DNA of 64,000 nt from JBBROS01 sp965217935 (GCA_965217935.1 OZ244581.1:3720001-3784000), one strand, 5' to 3'. Counted from the first letter of the stretch, positions 24,944-34,357 are shown. The notes: a model not told the origin generated them from the sequence alone. Numbers and translations are program-made.

Positions 24944-25261
24944 ATGGCCAAGCAGAGCGGCAAGCAAAAGGAAATCGTCGGCCGGGTGATGCACGAGTTC
25001 AAGCATCACGATCTGACGCGCGGACAAGGCGGCGAGGTGACGGACCCGCGCCAGGCAATTGCCATCGCGCTCAGCGAGGCCGGGGCATCGAACCGGCAGT
25101 CGCCCGCCGAGAACCGCCGCAAGCTGCGGCGGACGGTTGCCAAGGAGAAACGGGCCGGGATGACCCGCAAGGACCTCTATGAGCAGGCGCAGAAAGCCGG
25201 CATTCCCGGCCGGTCGCGCATGAGCAAGGACGAGCTGCGGCAAGCCCTGGCGCGGACATGA
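24944..25261 (+). CDS. small basic DUF6496-like protein
   Basis: A 105-residue highly basic protein. KEIVGRVMHEFKHHDLTRGQGGEVTDPRQAIAIALSEAG is split as RVMHEFKHHDL plus GEVTDPRQAIAIALSEA and resembles the DUF6496 family. The C-terminal TRKDLYEQAQKAGIPGRSRMSKDELRQAL resembles a SAP/Rho-N-like helix-extended-helix. Together these suggest a nucleic-acid-associated protein, perhaps stress related. AAGG lies about 10 bases before ATG 24944. Function is not established. Confidence 0.65.
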   Translation: MAKQSGKQKEIVGRVMHEFKHHDLTRGQGGEVTDPRQAIAIALSEAGASNRQSPAENRRKLRRTVAKEKRAGMTRKDLYEQAQKAGIPGRSRMSKDELRQALART

Positions 25262-25266
25262 CGCCT

Positions 25267-25392
25267 ATGCCCTCGCTTGGCAGGCTGATCGCCGCCGTGT
25301 CCGGCACGCCCGGGCGGATCGTCAGCGTAGTCGGATCCGACGTGTGGCGTTTCGCCGGGAAGCGCGCGGGTTTTCAGGAGGTCGAGGCGTAG
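25267..25392 (+). CDS. possible 41-residue small protein
   Basis: An ATG frame starting 5 bases after the DUF6496-like gene encodes MPSLGRLIAAVSGTPGRIV and a basic, partly hydrophobic tail ending FQEVEA. I recognise no family and the ribosome site is weak, so it may be chance. It is recorded because it directly follows the upstream gene. Confidence 0.2.
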   Translation: MPSLGRLIAAVSGTPGRIVSVVGSDVWRFAGKRAGFQEVEA

Positions 25393-25432
25393 GCCGCGGA
25401 GCGGCTCGTGTTCCAGCGCCGGCTTGCCGCTC

Positions 25433-25804
25433 TCAACCTGGGCGCTTCAACCAATCATCGAGCAGTGCGATGTTGCGGAGGTTCGCCTTGAACACGACAT
25501 CGAACAGGTCGCCGACCAACGGCACCGCGCCGCCGACGACCTCCACCGAGATATTGACGATCATGCGGCCGAGCACGGACGTCGGCGCGCCCAGTTGTCT
25601 GGCCTCCCACACGATATAGAGAGACACAAGCGCGAGCAGAACGTCGCCGACAGCCGGTGCAAGGCCGAGGAGGCTGTTCAACCCGAAGCGAAAGCGTGTG
25701 CCGGGAATCCCGAATCGGGCATCCAGCGCCCAAGCCAGCCGGCGCAGCCTTGCGATCCGGGCGGCATAATCCGAGGTTTGACGTGCGACGGACGCGGCAG
25801 ACAT
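25433..25804 (-). CDS. DUF4112 small membrane protein
   Basis: A 123-residue protein with two hydrophobic segments. LAWALDARFGIPGTRFRFGLNSLLGLAPAVGD and the second block GGAVPLVGDLFDVVFKANLRN carry the repeated P-x-V-G-D motif of DUF4112. Function is unknown. It is convergent with the small genes to its left and runs in the same direction as surA, whose stop lies 63 bp upstream of its start. The ATG at 25804 gives the normal family length. Confidence 0.82.
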   Translation of the reverse strand: MSAASVARQTSDYAARIARLRRLAWALDARFGIPGTRFRFGLNSLLGLAPAVGDVLLALVSLYIVWEARQLGAPTSVLGRMIVNISVEVVGGAVPLVGDLFDVVFKANLRNIALLDDWLKRPG

Positions 25805-25867
25805 TGGCGGGGATCCAATCAGGGTGCGAGACCGTATGTCAGGCGCCCGTCCGCCATCGGCAAGGCG

Positions 25868-27190
25868 TCAGCTTCCCCGTTCGTCCAAGATCGCCCGGCG
25901 CCGAAGGTCGCGAAGGAGCTGCCGCGACGTGAGCTCTATCCGTTCCTGCAGAACCCGATTGCTGAGCTCCTGGGCGGAGGGGGCCGCGGCATTCTTCTCT
26001 TCGCGGGAGCAGACCATCAGCACCGCAGCCCCGTCGCCCGAGATGACCGGCTTACTCGCCTGATTGACCTTGAGGCTTGCCAGCAGGCTTCGCAGCGGCG
26101 CGGACCCGACGGCTTCCAGCTTGACCTCGCCGGGGTTTGCCGGGCGCGAGCCGCCGGCTTTCTGGTTCGCGGCCTCGATATCGTCGCAGGTCCGCGCGGA
26201 CCTGCTGACGGCCGCGGCCAGATCAACCATCTTGCGCTGCTGGTCGGTGGGGGCTTGCGGGTTGAGGGCGCCGGTGAAGGGAAAGAAGGCCTCCCGCAGA
26301 CTGATCATCGTGCTGTTGTCGCGCCCGACTTCGCGCTTGGCTCGCAGGGTCACGACGCTGATGCCTCCCGGCACGCGCGTCGGGTTGCTGACCGCGCCCA
26401 CCGGCATCTGGGTGACGACGCTTGCAACCGCCGGGTCCAGCTCGTTGGCGCCGACCCAGCCGAGGTCGCCGCCTTGCAGCGCTGTCTGGCTTTGGCTGAA
26501 CTGCGCGGCGACGACGCCGAACGGGGCGCCGGCACGGAGCTGGCCGATGACGGTCTCGGCGAAGGCCTCGGCTTCAGGCGCCTTGGACGGGTCCTCGATC
26601 GGGATGAAGATCTCCCCCACCCGGTATTCCGGCTTGCCGATTTGCTGCTTGAACAGCCGTTCCTGGTCGGCGATGTCCGCGGGGCTGATCTCCGCCCGGT
26701 TGCCAAGCTCCTGGCGCAAAACGCGGGTCCAGCCGATCTGGACCCGCACCTGGTCGATGAGCGTCCGCATCGCGACCCCTTGTCCGCGCAAGCTGGCCGC
26801 CAAGGCGCCTGCGGACATGCCGTTGCGCTGCTCGATCTCGGTGATGGCTTCGGCGATGTCCCGGTCGCTGACGGCAACCTTCCGCCTCTGGGCTTCCTGA
26901 AGCCGCAGCCGTTCGTCGATCAGCTGCTTGATAATCTGCGGCCGCAAGCGTTCGAGCACCTCCGGCGTGACCGGGAGGCCCGAGCTCAAGGCGAACAGCC
27001 GGCCACGGTTCTTGACGTCGCCCGTCGTGATGACGTCGCCGTTCACCACGGCGACGATCCGCTCGGCAGCGCTCGCGGCCTCGGCGGCCTTTTGCGACGG
27101 CACGGGCGCGCGCGGCTGGGCCAAGGCGGGCGCCGCCGCCAGCACGGCCGCGGCGGCCACAAGGATGAGGGAAGGCTGGCGCGTTGTCAT
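25868..27190 (-). CDS. surA: SurA-type periplasmic chaperone / peptidyl-prolyl isomerase
   Basis: A 440-residue protein with a signal peptide (LILVAAAAVLAAAPALAQ). A SurA N-terminal chaperone domain follows (IVAVVNGDVITTGDVKNRGRL, KQLIDERLRLQEAQRRKV), then a parvulin domain (EYRVGEIFIPIED, FSQSQTALQGGDLGWV). SurA escorts outer-membrane proteins, including LptD, through the periplasm. The position 30 bp downstream of lptD is the classical arrangement. The C-terminal part has two cysteines (TCDDIE and VCSREE) that could pair. Only one clear parvulin domain is seen. Confidence 0.9.
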   Translation of the reverse strand: MTTRQPSLILVAAAAVLAAAPALAQPRAPVPSQKAAEAASAAERIVAVVNGDVITTGDVKNRGRLFALSSGLPVTPEVLERLRPQIIKQLIDERLRLQEAQRRKVAVSDRDIAEAITEIEQRNGMSAGALAASLRGQGVAMRTLIDQVRVQIGWTRVLRQELGNRAEISPADIADQERLFKQQIGKPEYRVGEIFIPIEDPSKAPEAEAFAETVIGQLRAGAPFGVVAAQFSQSQTALQGGDLGWVGANELDPAVASVVTQMPVGAVSNPTRVPGGISVVTLRAKREVGRDNSTMISLREAFFPFTGALNPQAPTDQQRKMVDLAAAVSRSARTCDDIEAANQKAGGSRPANPGEVKLEAVGSAPLRSLLASLKVNQASKPVISGDGAAVLMVCSREEKNAAAPSAQELSNRVLQERIELTSRQLLRDLRRRAILDERGS

Positions 27191-27220
27191 GGATGATGTC
27201 CCTAGCCTATCGCTGATGGT

Positions 27221-29431
27221 TCAGGATGCATGGAAGCCGAATTGGCCAACCGTCTTGAAGGTGATCTGGAACAGAATCAGGGTTGAACCGTTGTCGCCGT
27301 CCAATGACGTGTAACGCCGGTTGAAGTTGACGTCAAAGATGAAGCACTCATCTTCGTAGGTGGCGCGCACCCCGGCGCTGGTTGTCCTGTTGGTCTGCAA
27401 GTCTCGCCGGACGTAACCCCCGAGACTATAGTAACCAACCTTCGTGCTCGCACCGAGCGTCGCCTCGTTCCTGTGCTGGAAATAGCTCGCCGGCAGGGTG
27501 GGCTGGTCATACAGGAAGTAGGGATTGGTCGCCGTGTAGATGTAGCCGCCCGAGACCCGGAACAACGGCACGCCCACGGTCGCGATCGCGTCGGCGAAGC
27601 GCGGCGTGAGCCGGCCATGCTCCAGCCTGGTCCGCCCGGTCACGTCGAACCACGGCACGGGCGAGACCGTGGTCCGCGCCACGACGTCCGAGGTCGTGCC
27701 GCCGAGGCCGCTGGCGATCGGGTAGCTCCTGTCCGTATTGGTGCGAAAGCTTTGGCCGATCAGGCCATCCACGAGCGCGTCGCCTATGGTCCAGTTGAGG
27801 TGCAGCCCGACGTTGGCGCGCACGCCGCCCTCGACCCGGTCGATGCCTGGGTAACGGTTGAGCTGGAACAGGTTCTGGTCGGTGAACTCGAAATCGAGGC
27901 TGTCCTCGTTCGGGATGCGGCGGTTGCGGTAGCTCGGCACGTCGGGCGCCACGATGACCTGGGCGATCGGCTCGATCGTTTGCGTGCCGAACCGGCCCGC
28001 GTCGCGGACGAACGGCCAGTTCACTTTCACCGCCACCTGCGGCTGCGCCCGGACCGTCTCCGTGCTGCCGCTCTGGGCATAGTTCGGATACTGGCTCAAG
28101 CTCGTCGCGGCATAGCCCGCGGCGATGACCTGGCCGGTGACGTCGTATCGCTCCCCGAGGAGGCCGGTGGCCGGGCGCTGCCAGCTCAGCGTGCCGCCGA
28201 GCCGCTGCGTGTTCGTGCCGACCTGCCGCAGCACGTTGAAGTTCGTGGTGTCGAACATGAGGCGCCCGCCGAGGCTGTCAGGCTCGCCGAAATAGCTGTA
28301 CTCGTAGCGGGGCAACACATACGGCAGCCGGCTTTGCCGAATGCTGTCGACCAGGCCCTGGTAGGCGTTGGCATCGAGCTTGGTGTAGGCGCCGGTTCCG
28401 AAGCCCTCGACGTAGACCCGGCTGGTCAGCACGTCGCCGCGGTTGCTGAACCGGTAATCGCGCAGGTATTTGGACGACGTCGCGCGGTTGATGTCGAACC
28501 CGTAGCGCCAGGTCTCGTCGTAATTGAACCGCCCCCGGGCGAAGATGGCCGCCTCGGGGCTGCCTTCGTCATAGCCAACGCTGCCATCGACGCTCAGGGT
28601 CCCGTCGTTGAACCGCCGCCGGTACTGGGCGTCGAGGTTGAAATAGTTCGTCGTGTTGAATGTCGGCGTGATCGTGGCATCGGACACCTCGTCGATCGCC
28701 CAGAAGTACGGCACGTTCAGGAACGCGCCGAGCTGCGTGCTCGCGCCGGGAGACGGAACCAGGAACCCGCTTTCCCGCTTCACCGACGGGTCCGCGTGCC
28801 AGAAATAGGGCAGGGCCACGACCGGCACGCCGTAGATATCTAGGAACGCATCCCGGTATTCGATCTTTTTGTGCTCGCTATCCTGCACCGCCGTCCGCGC
28901 GCGGATCTGCCACAGCGGCGGCTTCGTCGGGTCTTGCGCGCACAGGTTGCAGGTGGTGTAAACCGCGTGCGAAAGCTCGTTCACCTTCCCCTCGACCCGG
29001 CGCGCGCCGTTCGCCGCCAGCTTGCCGTTCTCCGCCAGGATCGCCCTCATGCCCCTGAGCACGCCGTCGCGCAGCCCGCCGCCGAGCTCGGCATAATTGC
29101 TGAACAACACCTCTCCGTCCGGCTCCAGCATCACGACGTTGCCCGTGGCCGCGGCAACGTTGGTGTTGCGGTCGAACGTGATGGTGTCGGCGCGGAGCAC
29201 GTGGTCGTTCTGCCAGGCTTCAACCTTGCCCGAGGCGGTGACAAGACCCTTGTCGCGGTCATACTCGACGCGGTCGGCGGTGAAGGCGATCGGATCGGTC
29301 CGGTTCAGGGGCGCCGGCTCAGGCTGGCCGGGCGGGCGCCTCGCGACCGGGACCTGCGCCTGCGCCGGTTGCGCCGCGAGGCACGCGAGGAGCCATGCCG
29401 ATATGACTGCCGCTGGGAGAGCGCGCCGCAT
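27221..29431 (-). CDS. lptD: LPS-assembly outer-membrane protein LptD
   Basis: A 736-residue protein with a signal peptide ending near QPAQAQ. An OstA-like N-terminal domain follows (DPIAFTADRVEYDRDKGLVTASGKVEAWQ split by conserved turns), then a long beta-barrel. Cysteines in TTCNLCAQDP and one in YEDECFIFD fit the disulfides that join the two domains. LptD inserts LPS into the outer leaflet with LptE. ATG 29431 is chosen; GTG 29440 is also in frame. It lies between lptG and surA, the common alphaproteobacterial order. Confidence 0.93.
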   Translation of the reverse strand: MRRALPAAVISAWLLACLAAQPAQAQVPVARRPPGQPEPAPLNRTDPIAFTADRVEYDRDKGLVTASGKVEAWQNDHVLRADTITFDRNTNVAAATGNVVMLEPDGEVLFSNYAELGGGLRDGVLRGMRAILAENGKLAANGARRVEGKVNELSHAVYTTCNLCAQDPTKPPLWQIRARTAVQDSEHKKIEYRDAFLDIYGVPVVALPYFWHADPSVKRESGFLVPSPGASTQLGAFLNVPYFWAIDEVSDATITPTFNTTNYFNLDAQYRRRFNDGTLSVDGSVGYDEGSPEAAIFARGRFNYDETWRYGFDINRATSSKYLRDYRFSNRGDVLTSRVYVEGFGTGAYTKLDANAYQGLVDSIRQSRLPYVLPRYEYSYFGEPDSLGGRLMFDTTNFNVLRQVGTNTQRLGGTLSWQRPATGLLGERYDVTGQVIAAGYAATSLSQYPNYAQSGSTETVRAQPQVAVKVNWPFVRDAGRFGTQTIEPIAQVIVAPDVPSYRNRRIPNEDSLDFEFTDQNLFQLNRYPGIDRVEGGVRANVGLHLNWTIGDALVDGLIGQSFRTNTDRSYPIASGLGGTTSDVVARTTVSPVPWFDVTGRTRLEHGRLTPRFADAIATVGVPLFRVSGGYIYTATNPYFLYDQPTLPASYFQHRNEATLGASTKVGYYSLGGYVRRDLQTNRTTSAGVRATYEDECFIFDVNFNRRYTSLDGDNGSTLILFQITFKTVGQFGFHAS

Positions 29432-29518
29432 CAAAGCCACGTGAGAATGGGAACCGGAGGCATGGGATTGCTATAAAGACGGTCCCGCGAAAAGCCTAGG
29501 CTGCATCGCCCGGCCGGG

Positions 29519-30625
29519 TCATCCGTCTTCCAGATGCAGCAACAGCGCAACAGCGAACAGCAGCCCGGCCAGGGCCGGCGCCCATGCCGCAAGGCCCGGC
29601 GGCAAGGCGCCGGATTGGCCGAACTCCTCGGCAACCTTGCTGATGACGAACAGCGAGAAGCCTGCCGCCACGCCGCTGGCGATCATCTGCGACACGCCGC
29701 CGCGCCGGGTCGCCCGCATGCTGAAGCCGGCTGACACGAGCGCCATGGTGCCGGCGAGCAGCGGCAAGGCGAGCAGCGTCTGGAAATAGAGCCGATGGCG
29801 GATCGCGGAGAATCCGGAGCGTTCGAGCAAGGCGATGAAGTCGGGCAAGGTCCAGACGCTCAGCGTATCGGGACTGGCGAAGCTCTCCTGCACCCGGCCG
29901 ACCGTGAGGTCCGTGGGCAGCGTCGTCGTGCCGATCGCCTCCGGCAGCTTGTCGGGCAGAATTCGCCGCGTGTCGGTCAGGGTCCAGGCGCCAGGGCCGA
30001 GCGTTGCGGTCTTGGCCTCCAGCCTGGCCAGAAGGCGGTCCTTGTCGTTGAGCCGGAACACGCTCACGTCGTCGGCGGTCAGCCGCTTGCCCTTCAACTG
30101 CACATCACGCGCATGGATGATGGCCACGCCCTGCGGGTCCAGGCCGCGGTCCGATTGACGCAGCCAGAGCTGTCCGCCCGCGAGGGCCAGCGGGCCGCCG
30201 CCGGTCCGCAGGTAGGTGTTGTCCATCAGTTCGGCGCGGGACAGCATGGCCGACGAAAGCGGGCTGACCGCGGCGGTCGCGAAGGCGCCGAGGAGGACCG
30301 CGTAGGCGAGCGGGGCTGCGAGGAACTGCCAGGCCGACACGCCGGCCGCACGGGCGACGACCAGCTCGGAGGAGCGGGTGAGCCGCCAGAACGCGATGAT
30401 GCCGCCGAGCAGCACGGCGAACGGCAGGATCTGCATGGCCTCGAACGGCAGCCGCAACGCCGCGATCTGCATGACGAGACCGAATGTCGCATCGGCCTTG
30501 GTCGCCGACCGCCGCAGCAGCTCGATGAAATCGAACAGGGAGACCAGGCCGGTCAGGGCGGCAAGCATGGCGAGGACGGCGGCGATGAATTGTCGCCCGA
30601 CATAAACCGAAAGCGTGAGCGGCAT
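29519..30625 (-). CDS. lptG: LPS export permease LptG (YjgP/YjgQ family)
   Basis: A 368-residue inner-membrane protein. The N-terminal helices (YVGRQFIAAVLAMLAALTGLVSLFDFIELL) are followed by SELVVARAAGVSAWQFLAAPL, a periplasmic beta-jellyroll (residues about 115-260), and then three C-terminal helices. It pairs with LptF and LptB to pull LPS from the membrane. No lptF is adjacent; upstream lies the divergent holC. Assignment to LptG rather than LptF rests on the order lptG-lptD-surA. Confidence 0.85.
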   Translation of the reverse strand: MPLTLSVYVGRQFIAAVLAMLAALTGLVSLFDFIELLRRSATKADATFGLVMQIAALRLPFEAMQILPFAVLLGGIIAFWRLTRSSELVVARAAGVSAWQFLAAPLAYAVLLGAFATAAVSPLSSAMLSRAELMDNTYLRTGGGPLALAGGQLWLRQSDRGLDPQGVAIIHARDVQLKGKRLTADDVSVFRLNDKDRLLARLEAKTATLGPGAWTLTDTRRILPDKLPEAIGTTTLPTDLTVGRVQESFASPDTLSVWTLPDFIALLERSGFSAIRHRLYFQTLLALPLLAGTMALVSAGFSMRATRRGGVSQMIASGVAAGFSLFVISKVAEEFGQSGALPPGLAAWAPALAGLLFAVALLLHLEDG

Positions 30626-30740
30626 GGCACCCTCTTACGCCCTTGCCGGATGGCGGGAAAGCGGAGGGCGCTGGCCTGCCAGGCAGCGCGATGCAAGTTC
30701 AGGCTTGCCGAACGCGGCCGCCGGTTCATACCTATGCGGC

Positions 30741-31181
30741 ATGACGCAGGTCGGCTTCTACCACCTCACCAGGACCACGCCCGAGCAGGCTCTGCCGGAC
30801 CTTCTTGGCAAGACGCTTGCCGCCGGGCAGCGCGCCGTCGTGCGCTGCGGGTCCGAGGCGCGCGTGACGGCGCTCGACAAGGCTCTGTGGGCCTGCGAAC
30901 GCCCGGACTGGCTGCCTCACGGTACGGCGCGGATGGGCCACGCGGCGCTGCAGCCGATCTGGATCACAGCGGCCGACGAGCGGCCCAACGGCGCGCGCTA
31001 CCTGTTCCTGCTCGACGGCGCCGAGGCCGCGCTGCCGGATTGGGACCGGGTGTTCGACCTGTTCGACGGCGGCGACGACGGCGTTCTTGCCGCGGCACGG
31101 CGCCGGTGGTCCGCAGCCCGCGGCGCCGGCCACGAGCTGGCCTATTGGCAGCAGACGGCGCGCGGATGGGAGAAGGCGTGA
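30741..31181 (+). CDS. holC: DNA polymerase III chi subunit
   Basis: A 146-residue protein with the HolC pattern: VGFYHLTRTTPEQALPDLLGKTLAAGQR, then WACERPDWLPHGTA and a C-terminal helix GHELAYWQQTARGWEKA. Chi links the clamp loader to SSB. It lies divergent to lptG; in many alphaproteobacteria a pepA gene precedes holC, but none is present here. ATG 30741 is the first start compatible with the family N terminus. Confidence 0.9.
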   Translation: MTQVGFYHLTRTTPEQALPDLLGKTLAAGQRAVVRCGSEARVTALDKALWACERPDWLPHGTARMGHAALQPIWITAADERPNGARYLFLLDGAEAALPDWDRVFDLFDGGDDGVLAAARRRWSAARGAGHELAYWQQTARGWEKA

Positions 31182-31185
31182 GACG

Positions 31186-31794
31186 ATGGATGAACTGCTT
31201 CACGGCTACCGGCGCTTCCGCGACACCGCCTGGCCTGAGCACCGCGCGCGTTTCCAGCAGCTCGCCGAACGCGGCCAGCGCCCGCGCGCCCTGGTGGTCG
31301 CGTGCTCGGACAGCCGCGTCGACCCGCAGATGATCTTCGGCGCGGCGCCCGGCCAGCTCTTCGTCGTCCGCAACGTCGCCAACCTCGTGCCGCCTTATCA
31401 GCCCGACCAGGCCCATCACGGCACCAGCGCCGCGCTCGAGTTCGGCGTCCGCGCCTTGCACGTTTCCGATCTGGTCGTGCTGGGCCACGGCTTGTGCGGG
31501 GGGGTGTCGGCGCTCCTGTCGGGCGAGCCGGCCGCGCTGTCCGACTTCGTGCTGCCTTGGATCGGTCTCGCCGCCCGCGCGCGCGAGCGCACCCTGGCCT
31601 GCTCGCCCGCGGACCCGCAGCTGGAGGGGGAACATGCCGTGATCCGCCTTTCGCTGGAGAATTTGCGGACCTTCCCGTGGATCGCCGAACGCGAACGGGC
31701 GGGCCAGCTTGCATTGCATGGCGCTCATTTCGACGTTCGTCATGGGCGCCTCACCAAAATGCAGCACGATGGAACATTTAGATCCGTTACTTAA
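31186..31794 (+). CDS. beta-class carbonic anhydrase
   Basis: A 202-residue enzyme. Zinc ligands and the Asp-Arg dyad are clear: C40-S-D42-S-R44, then H101-G-L-C104-GG. LFVVRNVANLVPPY and ALEFGVRALHVSDLVVLGH are family standard. It interconverts CO2 and bicarbonate in the cytoplasm. It starts 4 bases after holC, so the two are likely cotranscribed, although no functional link is known. The length is usual for the family. Confidence 0.93.
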   Translation: MDELLHGYRRFRDTAWPEHRARFQQLAERGQRPRALVVACSDSRVDPQMIFGAAPGQLFVVRNVANLVPPYQPDQAHHGTSAALEFGVRALHVSDLVVLGHGLCGGVSALLSGEPAALSDFVLPWIGLAARARERTLACSPADPQLEGEHAVIRLSLENLRTFPWIAERERAGQLALHGAHFDVRHGRLTKMQHDGTFRSVT

Positions 31795-31914
31795 TGTTGT
31801 GGCATAATTGCCTCGGCGGTCAGCTTCGGCACCTGGCGCCGGCTTTCGTCGTTGCGTTTCGATAACGGGGCCGTGTTACCGTTCGCGGACAACCTGGCGT
31901 GTTCCGGAGGCTCC

Positions 31915-32178
31915 ATGTCGCGCAATCCTTGCCCTGGCTATCTGACCGAGGTCGAAGCCTCGCACCTGCTGACCCAAGCCCTGCCCGGCGCGATCATGGT
32001 CCACCTCAAGCGGGACATCGCCTCCGAGACGCAAGCCGGCAGGCCGCCGCGGCGGATGTTCATCGAGCTGAGCGTGAGCGAAGCCGTGCAGCACTGGCGC
32101 GATCTCGGCGAGCTGATCCGCAAGGCGGGCGCGATGGAGCGGCAGGCGCCCTACGCGGACGCGGCCGGGAATCTCTGA
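31915..32178 (+). CDS. hypothetical 87-residue protein
   Basis: The protein begins MSRNPCPGYLTEVEASHLL, has a hydrophobic PGAIMVHLK stretch and a C-terminal helix SEAVQHWRDLGELIRKAG. I recognise no family. ATG 31915 follows GGAGG by 6 bases, a strong site; an upstream in-frame ATG at 31852 lacks one. It lies between the carbonic anhydrase and a methyltransferase. Codon use looks like that of the neighbours. Confidence 0.6.
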   Translation: MSRNPCPGYLTEVEASHLLTQALPGAIMVHLKRDIASETQAGRPPRRMFIELSVSEAVQHWRDLGELIRKAGAMERQAPYADAAGNL

Positions 32179-32287
32179 TGGACGCCTGGCGAGGGCCGGC
32201 GCCGGCTTGCGCGCAGCCGCTCCGGCAGCGTGCCTGATCGCATCGTCCGTGGTATGCAGGCCGGGTTAATTTCGCGGACGTGCCACG

Positions 32288-33361
32288 TTGACTGCTCTGC
32301 ACTGCATCGACCGGGCTTGGTGCGACCTGGAAGGCGTTTTTCTCCAAGGCTGGGCGCATCGCGGTCCCGATCCGTTTGACACGCTTCTGATCACGTGCGC
32401 CGGGCGCCGGCAGGCGGTCGAGCTCTACGACCGCGAGGATGTGCGGGCGGCCTTTCCCGACATTCCCCGAAGCCAGCCGACCGGCTTCCAAGCCTATCTC
32501 GCGTGCCCGCCGTTTCAGCCCGTCACGCTCCGAATCGGCCGCGCCGATTGCCTGACCGACATGCCCGTGACGATCCAGGACGCGCGATCGGCCGCCAACA
32601 GGCCGAAGACGGAGCGCGACGTCGTTCTGTCCGACTTCGCCGCCGCGATGAAGGCGCGCGGCGGCGCCGTGCTTGAAATCGGCGCCCGGGTCGTGGGTCC
32701 GCACAGTAGCCTCAACGCGCCGCTGTTCCAGCCCGAATGCCGGTTCATCGGCTGCGACATCCATCCCGCCCCGGGCGTCGACCTCGTGGCCGACGCGCAT
32801 TTCCTGAGCGACGCCGTAGAGCCCGGAAGCCTCGACGGCGTCTTCTCGATGGCCGTGCTCGAACACCTTGCAGCGCCTTGGCTCGTGGCGGCCGAAATCA
32901 ACCGCGCCTTGCGCATCGGCGGCGAGACCCTCCACATCGCGCCCCATGCCTGGCCCGCGCACGAGCAGCCGAACGATTTCTGGCGCTTCTCCGAGGCGGC
33001 TCTGGCGACGTTGTTCGGCCCGGCCACGGGCTTCGAAGTGCTCGAAGCCCGGCTCTCGGTGCCGTTCCAGGTCATCCCGCCGCCTTCTCACCGGCACGGC
33101 GCATACCTGCAGCTCCCGCTCTATCCGGCATTCGGCTGCGCCTATGTCCGCTCCCGCAAGACGGCGGACCTGCCGCACAAGGCGGTGGCCTGGCCGCTCG
33201 CGCGCGCCAGCTCGGCTGTCCAGAGCCGCGCCTATCCGGCTCACGGCGAGGCTGCTTCCGATGGAACCCGCGTGCACGGCTGCGTGTTAACGGCTGATGA
33301 CGGCGGGACCGATCCCGAACCGGCCGGCGCGCGCAGACGCAGATCACGAGGCAAACCCTGA
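32288..33361 (+). CDS. class I SAM-dependent methyltransferase
   Basis: A 357-residue protein. An N-terminal region of about 110 residues precedes a methyltransferase domain: GGAVLEIGARVVG (motif I), RFIGCDIHPAPGVDLVADAHFL (motif II), LDGVFSMAVLEHLAAPW and LRIGGETLHIAPHAWPAHE. The FWRFSEAALATLF segment is common in sugar-locus methyltransferases. The tail is basic and disordered. A TTG at 32288 is the only early start seen and has a weak ribosome site, so the start is uncertain. The substrate is unknown. Confidence 0.78.
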   Translation: MTALHCIDRAWCDLEGVFLQGWAHRGPDPFDTLLITCAGRRQAVELYDREDVRAAFPDIPRSQPTGFQAYLACPPFQPVTLRIGRADCLTDMPVTIQDARSAANRPKTERDVVLSDFAAAMKARGGAVLEIGARVVGPHSSLNAPLFQPECRFIGCDIHPAPGVDLVADAHFLSDAVEPGSLDGVFSMAVLEHLAAPWLVAAEINRALRIGGETLHIAPHAWPAHEQPNDFWRFSEAALATLFGPATGFEVLEARLSVPFQVIPPPSHRHGAYLQLPLYPAFGCAYVRSRKTADLPHKAVAWPLARASSAVQSRAYPAHGEAASDGTRVHGCVLTADDGGTDPEPAGARRRRSRGKP

Positions 33362-34357
33362 ATGAAGCCCATCGCGAGCCAAGTCGTCGTCATCACCGGG
33401 GCGAGCAGCGGCATCGGGCTGGCGACCGCCTACGCGGCGGCGGCCCGCGGCGCCAAGGTTGCCCTGATTGCCCGGGATGGACCGGCGCTTCGCCGGGCCG
33501 CGGAGGAGATCACAAGCCGGGGCGGCGCGGCCCTGCCGATCGAGGCCGACGTCTCCGAGCGCGCGCAGGTGCAGGATGCCGCCGACCGCACGGTCGCGGC
33601 GTTCGGCGGCTTCGACACCTGGGTGAACAACGCCGGGGTCGGCGTGTTCGCCAAGCTGACGGAACTCAGCGAGGCGGACCATCGCCGGGTGTTCGAGGTC
33701 AATTACTGGGGGTTGGTGCATGGCAGCCTGATCGCCGTCGAGCATCTGCGCGGCAAGGACGGGGCGCTGGTCAACGTCGGCAGCATCCTGTCCGACGTCT
33801 CCTTCCCGTTGCAGGGCAGCTACTGCGCCAGCAAGGCCGCGGTGCGGGGCTTCACCGATGCGCTCCGAATGGAACTGGACCATGAGCGCGCCGGCGTCTC
33901 CGTATCCCTGATCAAGCCCGCGGCGATCGCGACGCCGTTCGCCCAGCACGCCCGCAACTACATGAAGCGCGAACCGAGCCTGCCGCCGCCGGTTTACGCG
34001 CCGGAGGACGTGGCGGACGCGATCCTGTTCGCGGCCGAACGAGGCGGGCGCGACCATTACGTCGGCGGCGCGGGCAAGGCGATCAGCATGACGGGGAAGA
34101 ACGCCCCGGGCGCCGTCGACTGGGCCGCCTCCAGGTTCGGTCCGGGCCTCTCGAAAGGCGTCCGTCCGCCGCTGGGGTCGACCGAAGGCAACCTCTACGC
34201 GCCAGGAGCGAACGGCGAGGTTCGCGGGCGCACGGCCTACCCGATTTTCCGGGCGCGGGCATCGGCGGCGAAAGGCGTGGCGGCGGCGGCCGGCGCGGCG
34301 CTGACCGTGGCCGGGATCGCCTCGGCGCTGCTTAAGCGCGCATCGGCGCGGGACTGA
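33362..34357 (+). CDS. SDR-family oxidoreductase with C-terminal hydrophobic tail
   Basis: A 331-residue short-chain dehydrogenase. TGASSGIG binds the cofactor, NNAGVG follows, and the catalytic set is Ser in NVGSILSD and Y-C-A-S-K. After the SDR core (about 250 residues) comes an extension ending in a hydrophobic Ala/Val helix (AAAGAALTVAGIASALL) that may attach to the membrane. ATG 33362 abuts the methyltransferase stop directly. The substrate is unknown. Confidence 0.85.
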   Translation: MKPIASQVVVITGASSGIGLATAYAAAARGAKVALIARDGPALRRAAEEITSRGGAALPIEADVSERAQVQDAADRTVAAFGGFDTWVNNAGVGVFAKLTELSEADHRRVFEVNYWGLVHGSLIAVEHLRGKDGALVNVGSILSDVSFPLQGSYCASKAAVRGFTDALRMELDHERAGVSVSLIKPAAIATPFAQHARNYMKREPSLPPPVYAPEDVADAILFAAERGGRDHYVGGAGKAISMTGKNAPGAVDWAASRFGPGLSKGVRPPLGSTEGNLYAPGANGEVRGRTAYPIFRARASAAKGVAAAAGAALTVAGIASALLKRASARD

